Positions 25,901-41,984 of a stretch of 64,000 nt of DNA are shown piece after piece. The position numbers were made by a program, and so were the translations under genes. The stretch is from Lepidurus packardi (Eukaryota; Arthropoda; Branchiopoda; Notostraca; Triopsidae). The first letter of the stretch is position 1. Each line of letters opens with the position of its first letter. A model generated the notes under the pieces. That model was not told the origin of the DNA. It made no database searches and saw nothing but the letters and a program-made list of their open reading frames with translations. Location of the stretch: assembly GCA_023053545.1 (NCBI GenBank), contig JAKZAN010000001.1, positions 7,770,565 through 7,834,564 on the forward strand. The letters run 5' to 3'.

Positions 25901-26107
25901 TCGGGAGGGGGTAGAGGTAGAAGACTGTAAAAAGAGGCGGGGTTGTTGTGCACGGTTCATCGATTGCTGGGAAAAGTGACGGTAGACAACTAAAGGGACG
26001 ATAGTCGCGATGGGCAGGCGTGCTTTAGGAGTTTTAAGTGAGTCGGTTCCCGTGCCGAGTGGAACAAATCGATAGAAAGAAGAAAGTTTTAGAAGGATGA
26101 ATACCAA
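19952..26107 (-). CDS. Orphan class A GPCR with atypical motifs
   Basis: Two exons (26107-25310 and 20584-19952) join in frame to 476 residues across a 4,725-bp intron. The N-terminus is long, with an NLTF glycosylation site. TM1 is about CQAVALILLIFLAVVFNLCV, TM2 carries HLCVADIGGALG, and TM3 follows DTLCTFSSAVN, whose cysteine can pair with the one in VLLCVP of the second loop. The splice junction rebuilds SIKIDRVLASFLPIGRYP, so the usual DRY is DRV. The second exon carries TM4-TM7. TM6 lacks the CWxP motif (it has LLYVP), and TM7 has HPTVLL in place of NPxxY. The rhodopsin-like fold is clear but the ligand is unknown. A shorter start at the Met of MNRAQQP is possible. Confidence 0.75.
21237..21270. 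repeat. Short hairpin
   Basis: GGATGTAAATGTCC at 21237-21250 and GGATATTTACATCC at 21257-21270 form a 14-bp stem with one G-T type mismatch and a 6-base loop. It is too short for a typical microRNA precursor and has no known role. Confidence 0.6.
21805..22161 (-). CDS. Putative single-pass membrane protein, intron-nested ORF
   Basis: A 118-residue frame lies on the same strand as the surrounding GPCR, inside its intron. It has a single hydrophobic segment (HIFVIFTLIICTIGLFLEYL, about residues 71-90) between a basic, cysteine-containing N-terminal part (FRALRRFTVSFVRFGMNNC) and a strongly basic tail (RYKKKKALEGEKGS). The last third looks like a tail-anchor or single-pass topology. A TATA-like TTTATAA lies about 85 bases upstream of the ATG. 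I recognise no family. It could be a lineage-specific gene, an alternative terminal exon of a transcript, or a chance frame. Confidence 0.35.
   Translation of the reverse strand: MNGNSILIKSRLGSKNVFQPDHMSKLADEPSKYLPYKSKCFRALRRFTVSFVRFGMNNCKPCDAYTDFKQHIFVIFTLIICTIGLFLEYLVFNRTGIMVRYKKKKALEGEKGSPTKVQ
22607..22620. repeat. C14 homopolymer
   Basis: An uninterrupted run of 14 C residues lies within the GPCR intron. Its length is likely polymorphic. Confidence 0.9.
23448..23513. repeat. Degenerate TTGTACTTTT tandem repeat
   Basis: Repeated units of about 10-15 bases built on TTGTAC followed by T-rich sequence recur about five times. This is a pyrimidine-rich simple repeat in the GPCR intron. Confidence 0.7.
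24077..24879. mobile_element. Non-autonomous hAT-like element with 8-bp target duplication
   Basis: Terminal inverted repeats of about 80 bp (24085-24167 and 24791-24871) start ACAGTATAGAGG and end CCTCTATACTGT. They are about 90 percent identical. The same 8-bp sequence CTCAATCC flanks both ends directly (24077-24084 and 24872-24879), which is a target-site duplication of the size made by hAT transposases. The 787-bp element has no transposase frame. An internal hairpin of about 21 bp lies at 24498-24554. It is therefore a MITE-like, non-autonomous copy. hAT ends more often begin CAG or TAG plus G, so the superfamily is inferred from the duplication length. Confidence 0.8.
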
Positions 26108-27802
26108 GGGAGCTGCTCTATTTACATGATCGGTGCATTTTTACGGAACTCTAGGTGGGGAGTAATTTCGGCAGTGAGAACGAAGCAAGGGACTGTTAAA
26201 GGTAATATTGTTACTGTCAACAAAGCACCTAGCGAAGTCTTAAACTTGAACGTAGTTTTGCTTGGGTTGTCGGATTCGGCAAGTCAGGCACATGCGCACA
26301 GAAGAAGTATGGTTGCTGCTGCTGGCCTTTGTCAGATCTTCGGCCTGAATGACTACACAAAAGGATTAAGGGGTTCAGCCCCACTTTAAAGTAGGATCAG
26401 CTGTTGGCTAACACTTGATACCAAGAGTAAAGAGTTATGCAAAATTCACGCAAATCAACGTTTTCCGGACAGCAGAAATCCAAGCTGCTGTGCCTGGCCG
26501 GCGACGTTAGAACTTTTCGTTCCTTCGATGTGCTCGACGCACAACTATGCGGGCTCCGCTGCTCTGTATGACGTCAACGCCTTGACGTCCGTGCAGAGTT
26601 CGGAAATTGGGGCGTAAACGCCGGCGCAGTTTACATTCCTTTATAAATCCATACATACCGTAGAGCGTAGTGCCTTTGATTGCATTTATAGGGAGAAGAC
26701 CGGTACAATAGTTAGTGACTGAACTCGTCACACTTGATTCTTTCAATTGGGACTTGTATGTGAGGGATGTGTCACATTTTCGAAGTAGGAGAAAAGTCCT
26801 GGTAATTGGATCCGAATTGGATCGCATGGATGCTCTTTACCTGTAAGGGTAGCGGTTGAGTCTTTGTTAGGACTTCGTTTAATCCATACCTTGTGATGAA
26901 GGACGAGAGAAGAATATTGCATGATCTCCGCGAGAAGCTCAATACTTCTTATGTTTGTCTTCTCTTCAAGTTTTTGTGAAGAGCTATCGGCCTTATCTGT
27001 AAGTGCTTTTTGAATAGTTCACTCCTCGCCTTCCTATGGAATAAATAACTTGTTCAGAAGGTCCACGGCAGAAACAATGAAATTTCTTTATCGTTTATTC
27101 TGTAAGAGTGGTAACCTTAAAGTTTTGTATGGTAACCTTGTGTAGTATAGCGCAAGTGAAAGGTGGATGTTGTCATTCTTGAGACTTGACCAGGATCAGA
27201 CTAATCGACTTGACCCGTCTTCACTAGGACTGACCCACACTGGGACTGATTAACTGACATGAACTTGTACCTTTACTATCAATATAAAAGACAATCCCTT
27301 GAAAATACTTGCAGTTATGTTGAACCTTGATTACTTTACAATTCTTATCTCAAGAGAAATAGCTGTGAGGGTTAGATGTTGTGCAGTCTTGAGTTCAAGA
27401 CAGGAAGCCCACCGGGATTAGAAAGAAAGTTAAATGTGAATTCTTAGCCCTTATGAAGTCCATTGACAGGTTTTCCGTCACAATTTCAAGGGATTTACCT
27501 CCTACACACTCCGTTTCTGTCTTTTTTTTTTTTAAACTAAGAATACTTTTTTTAAGGATTGTACAGCTGTTGTATTGATGACTCGAAACCAATATACAAT
27601 AGATACTTTCCAGGTTTGCTTGTCTTTCTATTACATGGCAGCGTTGTTTCAAGGAACTAATTTTGTTAGGGAAAAAGCATATAGGGCATCCCTTGTCAGA
27701 AGGCAGTGGGCTCAATCCGGCTTCTGACAAGGAATTTGACAATTTAATTAAGAAAAATTCTTTAAACTAAGGAATCACAGTTATAAAACAAGCTTTCTCC
27801 TT
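26108..27802. other. Intergenic region between the two GPCR genes
   Basis: No gene is recognised. A 106-codon minus-strand frame at 26507-26827 and an 87-codon plus-strand frame at 26126-26389 are open but have no family features, and neither is supported by splice sites. A T-rich run lies near 27522. Confidence 0.45.
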
Positions 27803-30194
27803 TTACAGATGCGTGATCTTAGTCGTAGGAGACCCCGTGCCATCATGCCGATGTCGAGGATGGCCATGACTAGTACCAGTTTTCACATTTTTCTTAGACG
27901 CCTGAGACCATGGCCAAAATAGCCGCCTAAAGTGGCTCCGGAAGTGCCTACTCATGGCACAATAGAGGACAAAATTAATGGCAGAGTTGAGGAGCGCCAT
28001 GAAGTCGAGTATTTCTCCAAGTCCATTGTAACAATGAGTGAAGAAGCCACGTCCCAACACTCCGCTCAGCAACGCCAGAATGCCTTGCGGTACTTCGGTC
28101 ACAAGGAAGAGGACCAAAATGGCGACCAGCATGCGAGTCGTGCGATCCGTCGGTCGTCGATTCCGGTGCCTAGATGATCTCGGGGTCGGGCAGGGCACAG
28201 CGACCGTGGATGCTAACGGAGCATGCCCTTCAGGCTTTGTTATGATAACAGTAGGTGTGTCAGCTTTGTGAATAACGACATCGGGTATTGAGGAGGGTGG
28301 AGGACTTTGGGGCCGAGTGCAGTTTTCTGCGAGTGCAGGAATGAAGTTGCTCGATCCCATTTCTTTCTGCTCGCTTCCAGACTCAGGCATCAGAACAGTC
28401 AACGTCTCCGGAGCTAAAGAAATTGAAGGTATCGGTGGTACAGGCGTAGCTGCAGCGTTGGAAGGGGTAGTGGAGCGTATAGATGCCCCTAGGGTGGGTA
28501 GGGCCATCAGTTCACTACGTTCTTTGATACGAGCGTGGTGTCTCTCGGCAGCCCAAAGTTGTCGTAGCAACCAGCTTGTAAGGGCAGTCAGGACAAGGCA
28601 AGGGCCTAGCTTGACTAACACTCCATATGCCCAAAGATGGACCTTTTGTAAAAGGAGAAAAAGAAACATGGAGACAATAACACAATTACGATCCGCTTGT
28701 CACGTATCAAAGTAACAGCACCTTTTGTGCGCCCTGGAGTTATATTGTAGATGAGGTATAGCATCTTAACCGTATTAGAAAGACCTCTCGGGCAGCTGAA
28801 AAGCTGTCTAATCAATTGCTTCCGTAAATGCGGATCCCGTGGGTTAAATAAGTTAAGAGGAGACAAAGTTTGCTCTACTAACCAAACAGACTGAAAACAA
28901 GAGCCTTTTTCGCATGATTGCAAGTTCATTCGCTCTGAAGAAGCCAACACGCTTTTCGTATCTTATGAGATTTACTCCCTGAAAAAGTTTTCTCTCATTT
29001 GTGCATTCCAGGAATAACTTAAACCGTATAGTACTTCCCAAAACTTCCTTCCTTATTAAGCTTACTGACTTAAGTTTCAAGCCCCTTTTAGTTTGCGTTT
29101 TGATATAATTATTAACTCATCTGACTAAGAAATGAGGTGGTCACGAACTTACAAAGAAAGGAAGCCAGCAAGTAAACTTGAAATGAGCTGCCACTCATAA
29201 AATTTACGGAGCAGGAAATGGTTAGTAAGAATTGACATATGCTTTATTCAGTAGAAGAACTTAACATATCAAAGGAGTTGTAGAATTATGAATAAATTGT
29301 CGAAATATTAAGAAATATATGAAAGTTTACTTTGTGTAAATGTTCACTGCGAGCTAAATGGCTGAGATTGACCATGTATAACGTGAGTAGGCGGCCCCAA
29401 TGGGGAGGAACATCGGGGTCTTGTACATGGCGTGTTTCGATGGAAAAAGTTAAAAATGACGGGATGCAGATGATGATAGATCCCACATAAGCTAGGACGA
29501 TAGCCCGGTGACACCGGGAAGGTGAGGCCCACTTGCCTCCTCCAGTAGGTTTGCGGCGGCCAGTACCGCGTGCTGACGGACCCTGTCCTTGGTTTTTCAG
29601 AGCGCGGTACCGCCAAACCGCCAAGGTGACAGTCAGCCAAATTGACACAGTATGCACAACTTGGGTAAAGTGGGCGTGACTGAGTACGAAAACGGCCCAG
29701 GGAAAAGAATAGAACTGTTCGAGAGGCCGCCGCGACGACAAGTACATGTGGCACGTGAAAGGGATGTACTCCAGCATGACGAGTAAATCTGCGACAGCCA
29801 GACCACACAATAGCCGATTGATAGCCGTTCGCATGACTTTTTGGCTCAATACAATCACAGTCAGGATATTGGCAATTCCGCCCAGCAAACACACCATCAG
29901 ACTGACAGAGCCGTGAATAACACGGTAAGAATTGCCTCTCAGATTGTGCAAGTACAAAGAACCACAATAACCACCAGATGATACTGAGGAATCATCCGGA
30001 GGAGGGTTGGAGCCTTCCCAATTGTAATCGCTGTTCAGTAAGTCTGTGGGATTAGTTAAACCGCGACCCAACTGGTTCCATAAGGATACGTTTAAGCTGC
30101 TCAAGTAGTAGTCCAAATCTTCGGAAGTCACGTTGAATTTCTGCCAAATCTCATCAGGGCTGAGTTCACGGGGTGTAGTAGGAGAAAACGCCAT
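27803..30194 (-). CDS. Myosuppressin/sex-peptide-receptor-like neuropeptide GPCR
   Basis: Two exons (30194-29331 and 28642-27803) join in frame to 567 residues, with a 688-bp intron in the second extracellular loop region. The receptor is a plasma-membrane class A GPCR of the FMRFamide-related group (DMSR, SPR and nematode dmsr genes). Signatures are: a glycosylated N-terminus (NVTS, NVSL); TM1 HGSVSLMVCLLGGIANILTV; TM2 ADLLVMLEYIPFTCHMYL, diagnostic of the group; the WRY variant of DRY in TLAVWRYRAL; TM6 MLVAILVLFLVTEVPQGIL; and TM7 LLNSAINFVLYCAMSRHFR. The third intracellular loop is long, about 130 residues, and Pro/Ser-rich. Myosuppressin, myoinhibitory peptide or another RFamide/Wamide ligand is possible; sequence alone does not decide. 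Confidence 0.88.
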
Positions 30195-30716
30195 GGTTCT
30201 TTTAGCGGATGTCCGAGACGCGTATACGGGAGCTTGTTGCTCTTCAACCGAAGGAAATCGGAAACTAGCAAGGGAGGGTGTTGGAGATGAACTGGAGGCG
30301 AGGAACGGAAAACTGAGAGAATTTTAGACCTGCGGGCAAGTGATGAGCACAGTATTGCGTGTAAGCGTTTGACACTCTATACAGAGTCCCACCTAAGAAA
30401 GAGCGCGCAAGATTCCTCTGCGATATGTGCTGCGCAACGTCGGCCTATAACCCAGTGTCAACACACAACGTGTCTCTTGCCTGCGTATCACGGAACTTAT
30501 TTTAACTTGATAGTTCTTATATCTTAACCACAAGTACTCCTCTATAAAGAATCAACGAGATGGGGATTTTCGCCTTTCAGTTGTTTTTTCTCTTCGTCTT
30601 CCCGAATAGGCTTCTTCCTACGTTTCCACAGTAACCTTTTTTGTAGTCTTGCACACTGCAATGTATGATTAAGCGCACTCATAGCAAACTCTGTACTCGC
30701 GGGTGGTTGGAGGTAT

Positions 30717-30734
30717 GGGGGGGGGGGGGGGGGG
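30717..30734. repeat. G18 homopolymer
   Basis: An uninterrupted run of 18 G residues on the plus strand, in intergenic sequence. Confidence 0.9.
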
Positions 30735-32871
30735 ATTCAAACACTCAAGACATTCCCTTCGGCATCTCAACGCAATCACCTACACGATACAAAACCCTGA
30801 TTTTTTATATATTCCCGTCTTTTTTTACACCATATATAGAATTGTTGCTGGAGCAGATTGGGCGCGATAGGAAGTTGGAAGCCGCTACGAATATTAAAGT
30901 CTTAAAGTTGGTTCGAGCATTCAAACCATCCGTTGAAAGTTGGGGTACTTTGGGAATTTGGAAGTGAGGTAGCAAGATTTCTTTTCAAGAAAATGTTTTT
31001 AAAAATAAGTTTTGCCTTTGAGCAAATAGCGTGTTCTATTGCAGTTTCCTCTGGGTACATACGCTTTCTCCCGGGGAAGATGACAGTCAAGAGATAAAGA
31101 TGTATGGGATATCTTGCTGTGTGGATAAAATAGTTCTATGGCGTTGTTTTGCCACTTCATGAAAAGTGCGCCTGACTATAGCACACACAAACGTGAGTAA
31201 TGGTTTGCTTTGCTTTGGCAATAATCTGAGTGCAGTAAATCGATTTGAGGCTCTACTTATATGTTTATACGGGGAAGTATATATTTCTCCTTGAGTTTAT
31301 CAAGCAACGCATCCTTTAACGTAACTATGGGCAGGGATTTTGGGAACGGACGTAGCACTTTTTTTCTAGATCGATCGGACTCCGGAAGCTGAGCGTATAG
31401 TTATTGACACTTCATACCTCAGAAAGGAGCTAAGCCGTTTTCTAACAGTCGAGTTAATAGTCTGCCCCTGAAGGCAAAGCGCAAACAGCCAATCTAGTAC
31501 GTGCGTACGATGGCAAAGGGGGTGGAAAAGTTGAGGCGGTTATTATAGAGCTTATCATTTAGGCAGAAATATATGATTGCTGATCTGCTCTACTCTTAGA
31601 TCCAAGAACGAGGTCAATGCTTCTATTGTCAGGGTGTGATGAACAAGACGTCGGAACCTTTTCTTATTACCACGTGATGAATGGGAATTCTCAGCTCAAC
31701 GTAGTCTATTAGAATACGACAAAATATCATGGCTCGATTCATAGCATACTGTTTACATATTACTTGTATATTTACTACTTACAGTTTTCTTTGTTTGATA
31801 CCTAGAAGTTTTCAATCTGAATTATGGCATCATTACATGTAAGGAAAAAATCTTACTTGCAGAACTGATTTTTTCTCGTGTTTTTCTTCTGCTTCCAGTT
31901 GGTATGCTTTGGTTGGTAACTTCATTCGTTTTCTGACATTATCTTCGCCTCCCTGCTTGCATAACGCAGATTTGATGAGTCGTGCTGGCATTGCCGTTGC
32001 TGCTGCTATGGTGGCATGCCCTTAATTGGTAGTTAGTGAAAATGTAAGTTCTACTTTTCCTATATTAGTTTTCTTTCTAGCGGGTCCTTTCATGGTTTAT
32101 ACATGGTAGGACACAAAAAGAAGAAAATTACTTACCGGCGGTGCATGTATTACAAGGATTTGGCTTTGGAAGGAACGTGAGGCAAGCGCAATTCTTATTT
32201 TTTTGGCAGCTTTTCCTCCTCCTACTTTCTCCAATTCAATATGTCCCAGGGTAAAAATAATATTTCTACCCTTTGATCAATCCAGGTTTTAGAGAAATGG
32301 TTCAAAACGTGCCAAATAAAATCTCTTACGTAGAATTATAGTAGCAGTTTTACGAGCCTTCTCCACAAGTAATTTGAAGCATGGAACATGGAAAGCTTTA
32401 TAAATTTTAGACTAAGAACGAATTTTTGCTCAATAAAAACTCCAAAAATCGAATTCTTTTCTTTCTCGTTTTCTTTGGCTCAAATATAATATTAACCTAA
32501 CGCTCCTTAACATAGTGAATTAGATGGCCTCACGTTTACGGGAAAAGTCAAGACAGCTCTTGGAAACGTGGCGAAGCCAATAATTTCGAGCTAGATTGTC
32601 AAAACGGCCTAATTTGGAAAACTTGCCTCTCGTGTGCCCCATTTACTAATGGCGAACCAACTTGAGGGGCCCTTTTTTCCTAGAGAATAATAATGCAGTA
32701 ATTTCTAGCTTGATAATGAGTAAAACAAATGGAGTTAGGTGAAGTCAACTATGGCGAATGTCCTACCCTAGCAATGCTCAGGGACTCGTTATAACTGCGT
32801 TCAGTTTTTACAGAAAACAAGCGAAGACTTAATCAACTTGAGCTCATCGCACGGCACATGCTAATTGAATT

Positions 32872-32897
32872 CCCCCCCCCCCCCCCAAAAAAAAAAA
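32872..32897. repeat. C15-A11 compound homopolymer
   Basis: Fifteen C residues are directly followed by eleven A residues. This is simple sequence, prone to length change. Confidence 0.9.
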
Positions 32898-34209
32898 CTA
32901 GCAAATTAAACGCTGTTCTACTGGTTTGTTGTATCTAGTGATTTATCGCATAGTTATTCAACATGAATATAGTGTCAAGACATAAGTTTTACCCCAATAT
33001 GCTGCATAAACTAAAGCATAGTGTATCCTTAACGCTGTATGAATAACTGCTGGCAGCTGCAATTCTTGCAAGAAAAAGTCCTAAGAAGCTAAACAGAAGG
33101 TACAGCTTGCGGTGTGCAAAGTAAGCCGACAGATAATTGAATCATGGTCAAGAAACATACTCCAGAACTTGACTGGGTGGCAACGGATATTACTCGAAAG
33201 CCTAAACAAAAGGGACTATATTTGGGAAAGGGCCAGAAAGACGCCGAATGCCGATTGAATGGCGTTGATTTTGATTTATTGGACAAGGTACTTGAAGATA
33301 ATTACAGTTTATTGTTCTTTTCTGTTTTTCTTTGCTTTTATGAGGATCCATGTGGCCCTTAGATCTTTCGGGGGTTGTGCTAATGTGGACTGTTGCAGCT
33401 ATATCGTATGTCGGATTGTCGAGACAGCACGTGTTCGTTTTTAAAATTACAGTTCTTTCTATTGGATCAATGCTTGTGCGCAAGATACCACTCGTATCCT
33501 CCCTGAGCAGCAAGCGTCCTTTAACTCCTGTTTAATTCAAGGCGTACTCTTGTCTTACACGTGTACGCTTTTAACACACTCAAAGACGCGTTTTCTTCTC
33601 TCGAGTAACCATTTCTACAGCCATAGCTAGACAAAGAAAACGTTCCTAGAAAGGCCGAGGACTTCGTAAGGTAGGTTTATATATATTCAACAGGAACGCT
33701 TTAGGATAACGTAGTTTTCTATTCTCGTATAGTCGGACAGTGAGTTACTGATCCAAGTCAAACGAGCCTTGATCCTGCTATTGAGAAGGACCAGTGGGCC
33801 GTACATGGTTGTGGCATTCAACAGAACGCATATATGCAAGTTCTGCTATTAGATGAGATAAGACTAAATTGTGTGCTAAAGTACTCCTTTGACGCTAAAT
33901 TCGCCAGTAATTTTTTCGCTTCTTTCGCCCTCCCTTTCCTTAATATAATCAGATTACAAGACTCTGATGTCTTAGCATAGTGCCATGAATAAGCATGTAA
34001 GCTAACGTGCGTCATGGCTACATTTACATACTTTAGGCTAGAAAAGGCAAGTTTATATAAAACTTCTAGTACATTCAGTAGTTAGAGAATATCAACCCAT
34101 TCAAAACTACTTGTTATAAACTTTCTCGAGTTAGGAATATACTTGAAAGGCCCGTACTAGAATGGTTTTTCGAGGAATTATTTCGCCATTTATCAGTAAA
34201 TGTTACCAG

Positions 34210-35273
34210 TTAAAGGGGGAGTAAGGTTTCAAAATGAAAAAATATATGTTATAGAAGAGACCAAACTACATGTTCTGGCTGAAGAACCCCTATGTCAATT
34301 ATGCATATTAACCGAGTAATTAATTATTTAGCGGTTTTAGCCCCGCCCCTTTCCGCCAAAATTCAAATTTTCCTATCCTTATAACATTGGCGGACAGTTG
34401 GCCGGAGGCCTAGCGACTTTACCTATGAACGCATTGAAAATCGATCCCGGTTCTCATAGGGACCGTACCGTGACCTTTCTTTTGAATGCTTAAGCAGTTT
34501 TTTACGCGCTTTGGTTACTTCACAAACTTAATCACAAAAAACCACTTTTTCTTCGCGCCACGACGGGAACGTTCCGTTCTGTGGCTCAACGAACGTCAAC
34601 GCCGCGAGCGTGGAGCTCACAACCTGTGTCAGGATAGCCTGCCGGACTAACATATTGGGGAGAATCGCTTGAAACACTATCGTTATCACTCATTTTAATT
34701 CAAAGCTTATGAAGACACAAACTAATAAACAAAACAAGCGAATAGTCAGCACGTATACAAGACCACGCTTTGGAATGTCGACTTTGGATAACACGGGTTC
34801 CAAGGCTTCTTAGCCTAGCTCTCCCCAATATGTTAGTCCGGCAGGCTATCCTGACACAGGTTGTGAGCTCCACGCTCGCGGCGTTGACGTTCGTTGAGCC
34901 ACAGAACGGAACGTTCCCGTCGTGGCGCGAAGAAAAAGTGGTTTTTTGTGATTAAGTTTGTGAAGTAACCAAAGCGCGTAAAAAACTGCTTAAGCATTCA
35001 AAAGAAAGGTCACGGTACGGTCCCTATGAGAACCGGGATCGATTTTCAATGCGTTCATAGGTAAAGTCGCTAGGCCTCCGGCCAACTGTCCGCCAATGTT
35101 ATAAGGATAGGAAAATTTGAATTTTGGCGGAAAGGGGCGGGGCTAAAACCGCTAAATAATTAATTACTCGGTTAATATGCATAATTGACATAGGGGTTCT
35201 TCAGCCAGAACATGTAGTTTGGTCTCTTCTATAACATATATTTTTTCATTTTGAAACCTTACTCCCCCTTTAA
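34210..35273. mobile_element. 1,056-bp inverted-repeat (foldback) element flanked by TTAA
   Basis: The arms 34214-34663 and 34820-35269 are reverse complements over 450 bp. I compared nearly all of their length and saw no mismatch or gap. A unique centre of 156 bp (34664-34819) separates them. The outer ends read AGGGGGAGTAAGG and its complement, and each is flanked by TTAA (34210-34213 and 35270-35273). TTAA duplications are typical of piggyBac-type insertion. A TA duplication with one more base in each repeat fits equally well, because TTAA is palindromic. No transposase frame is present. Identical arms suggest a recent insertion or arm-to-arm correction. Confidence 0.85.
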
Positions 35274-36396
35274 GATGTTACATTGGCAACCATGCGACTT
35301 TGTACTGATCGACTTCGTGTTCTGCTTTGGATACAGCATTTGTTCCCACGTTTATAAATAATTTGTTCTAAGCTCGAGGGCTGTAATAGAGCTTTTCTTT
35401 TGTTTACTGTGCTATTCTTGATCTGAAAGCTTTTTTCAATTGATGGTTTTGAGCTGCGTTGCGAGAACATCTGTAGCGAAACTGCTTTGCTTTTTACTGT
35501 TGTTCGTTTGCTTCTGTCTTTGATGGAAAATCTTCTGTACTGTGGCATGAGCTGCGTTGTATTTGACACCTTACAGTACGAGCATGGAATGCGCTATCGT
35601 AAGGTACGAGCTTCTATTGTGCCCTACCTAATAGCTTCTAAGATCTAACAGTCAACTTCTAACTGCCCAATTGCTTTGTATTTATACTACATCAAGCACA
35701 AACAATGCAGAATGTATCCCTTTCACCCTTCGCATTCCCTAAAGACACATTATTCTATAAACTTTAAAACTGTATTTCAATTCTTTAAATTATATTCAAT
35801 GATTAAATTATATTACATTATTATTAAATTTATTTTAACTTTAAATATAACTTTAAATTATGTTAAGTTGTTTGCTTCGATGTTAAATACTGTAGAATAA
35901 TTTACGTAACATCTATCCATGGTTAAGCAACCTGCTGCCTATACGCTTCTTGTATTTAAATTTATGAACTACGCTGGCACTGCACGAGTTGTGGGTACTC
36001 TTGGCCTTGGCACGTTCAGTAAACAATTAAATCCCAACCTTCAGTTTGGTCTTAACTCTCACGAGGAAACTTACTTTTCTGGTTCTCACTTTTAAGCTTT
36101 TATTTTATTTTTAAATTATTTCTTGCTGTGATTAGGACCATTTATGATGTACAAGAAAAGAAATTTAAACACTAAAAATTAAAAGGAAAATTTCTTTTTA
36201 TTTATATAATACTTGCGCTTTCGACTTCGAAGACAAAAGCATCATGGCGCCAAATAATAAAAAAAAAATACTGCAGTCCAGACTCCAGAGGCACACAAGG
36301 TATGAAGAAAATGACCCAAGAAAATTGATTACTTGCGTACATCCCGTAATCTGCGTAGTCAGAGGCCTGAGAAGCCCGATAAAAAAAAAAACCTTT

Positions 36397-40940
<4,544 letters not shown>

Positions 40941-41744
40941 TGTTTTGTTCTTATAGATTTAACACTAATTTGTGTTTATTCCTAGGACATAGTTATAGTT
41001 CTGACATTCATGATATTACGAAAGAAACCTTCCTTTGTTTACCAACAAACCCGCAGAACCGCGAAAGACAAATGGCAACACGTTCTGCGGATTTAGTGAC
41101 AAACAGGTGTAATGTATTTCAATGTCAAACACCAACGTGTCCGTTTTCAATCAGCGCGATTAACACTATTGTGTCACTTTTAGTAGTTCAGCTAATGGAG
41201 TGAAAGAAAGTAAGAGTTTTAACGATTCTCTTGAACAAAAGTTGATGAGAATCATTAACCTGACCAAATTTAAGCTGCCCTAACCGAACCTATCCTAATT
41301 CACTTTCAATCCAACTACCAATTTTCAACTGAGGTTCTTCTAAGAATTTTTAACTAAGGTTCTCCGGTAAAAAACCACCAGTGTGATACATGACACATGT
41401 TCGTCGGTTTTCTCCGTTGAACGTGTTGCAACACTATTACACTTGAGTGTCTTTTTTGGACCAGCGGGTTTTTGCCGATCTATTGACAAATGGTGCACCA
41501 CTAACTACTGCCATCAAGTGGCGAAAAATCCGTTTACATTTATGTTGGCGGGAAGCGGCTTGTCCCTTCTTAAAAGCAGGAATTATAACGAGAAGCCGTA
41601 GCGCGACGAAGCTTCAGCTTCACCTCAGTTCAGTTCTCAGTCTTGTTGTTGGTGTGTTATGTTATAAGAACCTTATTTAAATACAGAGGTGTTTCTAGGC
41701 CAATAACATTAAAGCTACCCACAGGCCTAACCTAGGAATAGGAC
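40941..41744. other. Divergent gap between NSMAF and the THAP-domain exon
   Basis: This holds the 5' leader and promoter of NSMAF on one side and the upstream sequence of the THAP reading frame on the other. No further gene is seen. Confidence 0.45.
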
Positions 41745-41984
41745 ATGGGTGTACGTTGTGTTTTGTGCAGAATCAACCAGGGTTCCGTATTCAAGTTCCC
41801 CAAAGGTTTGCGAAGACGGCACTGGATTGAGTTCGTTAAAACAGTTGATCCTGACTTTACTGAGGCCGTGGAATATCAAGGTTTATGCCAAGCTCATTTT
41901 CAACCCAACTGCTTCAAGTCGGCGGGCCAAAACCGAAGACGTCTTACAGATCGCGCGATTCCTTCGATACACGTGGCGGAGCAA
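41745..41984 (+). CDS. THAP zinc-finger domain protein, first exon
   Basis: The ATG at 41745 opens 80 codons ending at a GTAAGA donor (41985). The peptide is a complete THAP domain: CVLC gives the first two zinc ligands, the invariant tryptophan is in RHWIEFV, GLCQAHF supplies the last cysteine and histidine, and the AVPTIF-like box is AIPSIH. THAP domains are C2CH DNA-binding modules found in P-element transposases and in host proteins such as THAP1 to THAP11. I could not trace the following exons with confidence. One possible short exon after an acceptor at 42071 would add about 25 residues (starting VVSANLQTAL) and a stop. It may be a small THAP gene or the remnant of a domesticated transposase. 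Confidence 0.72.

Larger units (their letters stand above)
30195..36396. other. Gene-poor intergenic region
   Basis: No gene is recognised in this 6.2-kb stretch. It contains G18, C15A11 and AT-rich simple sequence, and the inverted-repeat element at 34214-35269. Two short frames look mildly coding. The first, at 33144-33292 (+, MVKKHTPELDWV to NGVDFDLLDK), ends at a GT donor-like site. The second, at 35270-35569 (-), is a basic Ser/Lys-rich frame whose stop lies at the element border. Neither matches a known family. Confidence 0.5.

Noticed and set aside
27932-28715. Plus-strand open frames of 77-132 codons
   Set aside because: They lie antisense to the second exon of the DMSR-like receptor and have no family features; they mirror its GC-rich coding sequence.
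35270-35569. 99-codon basic frame beside the inverted-repeat element
   Set aside because: It has no family resemblance, and its stop codon coincides with the TTAA target site and would exist without the insertion. It is left as a note in the intergenic entry.
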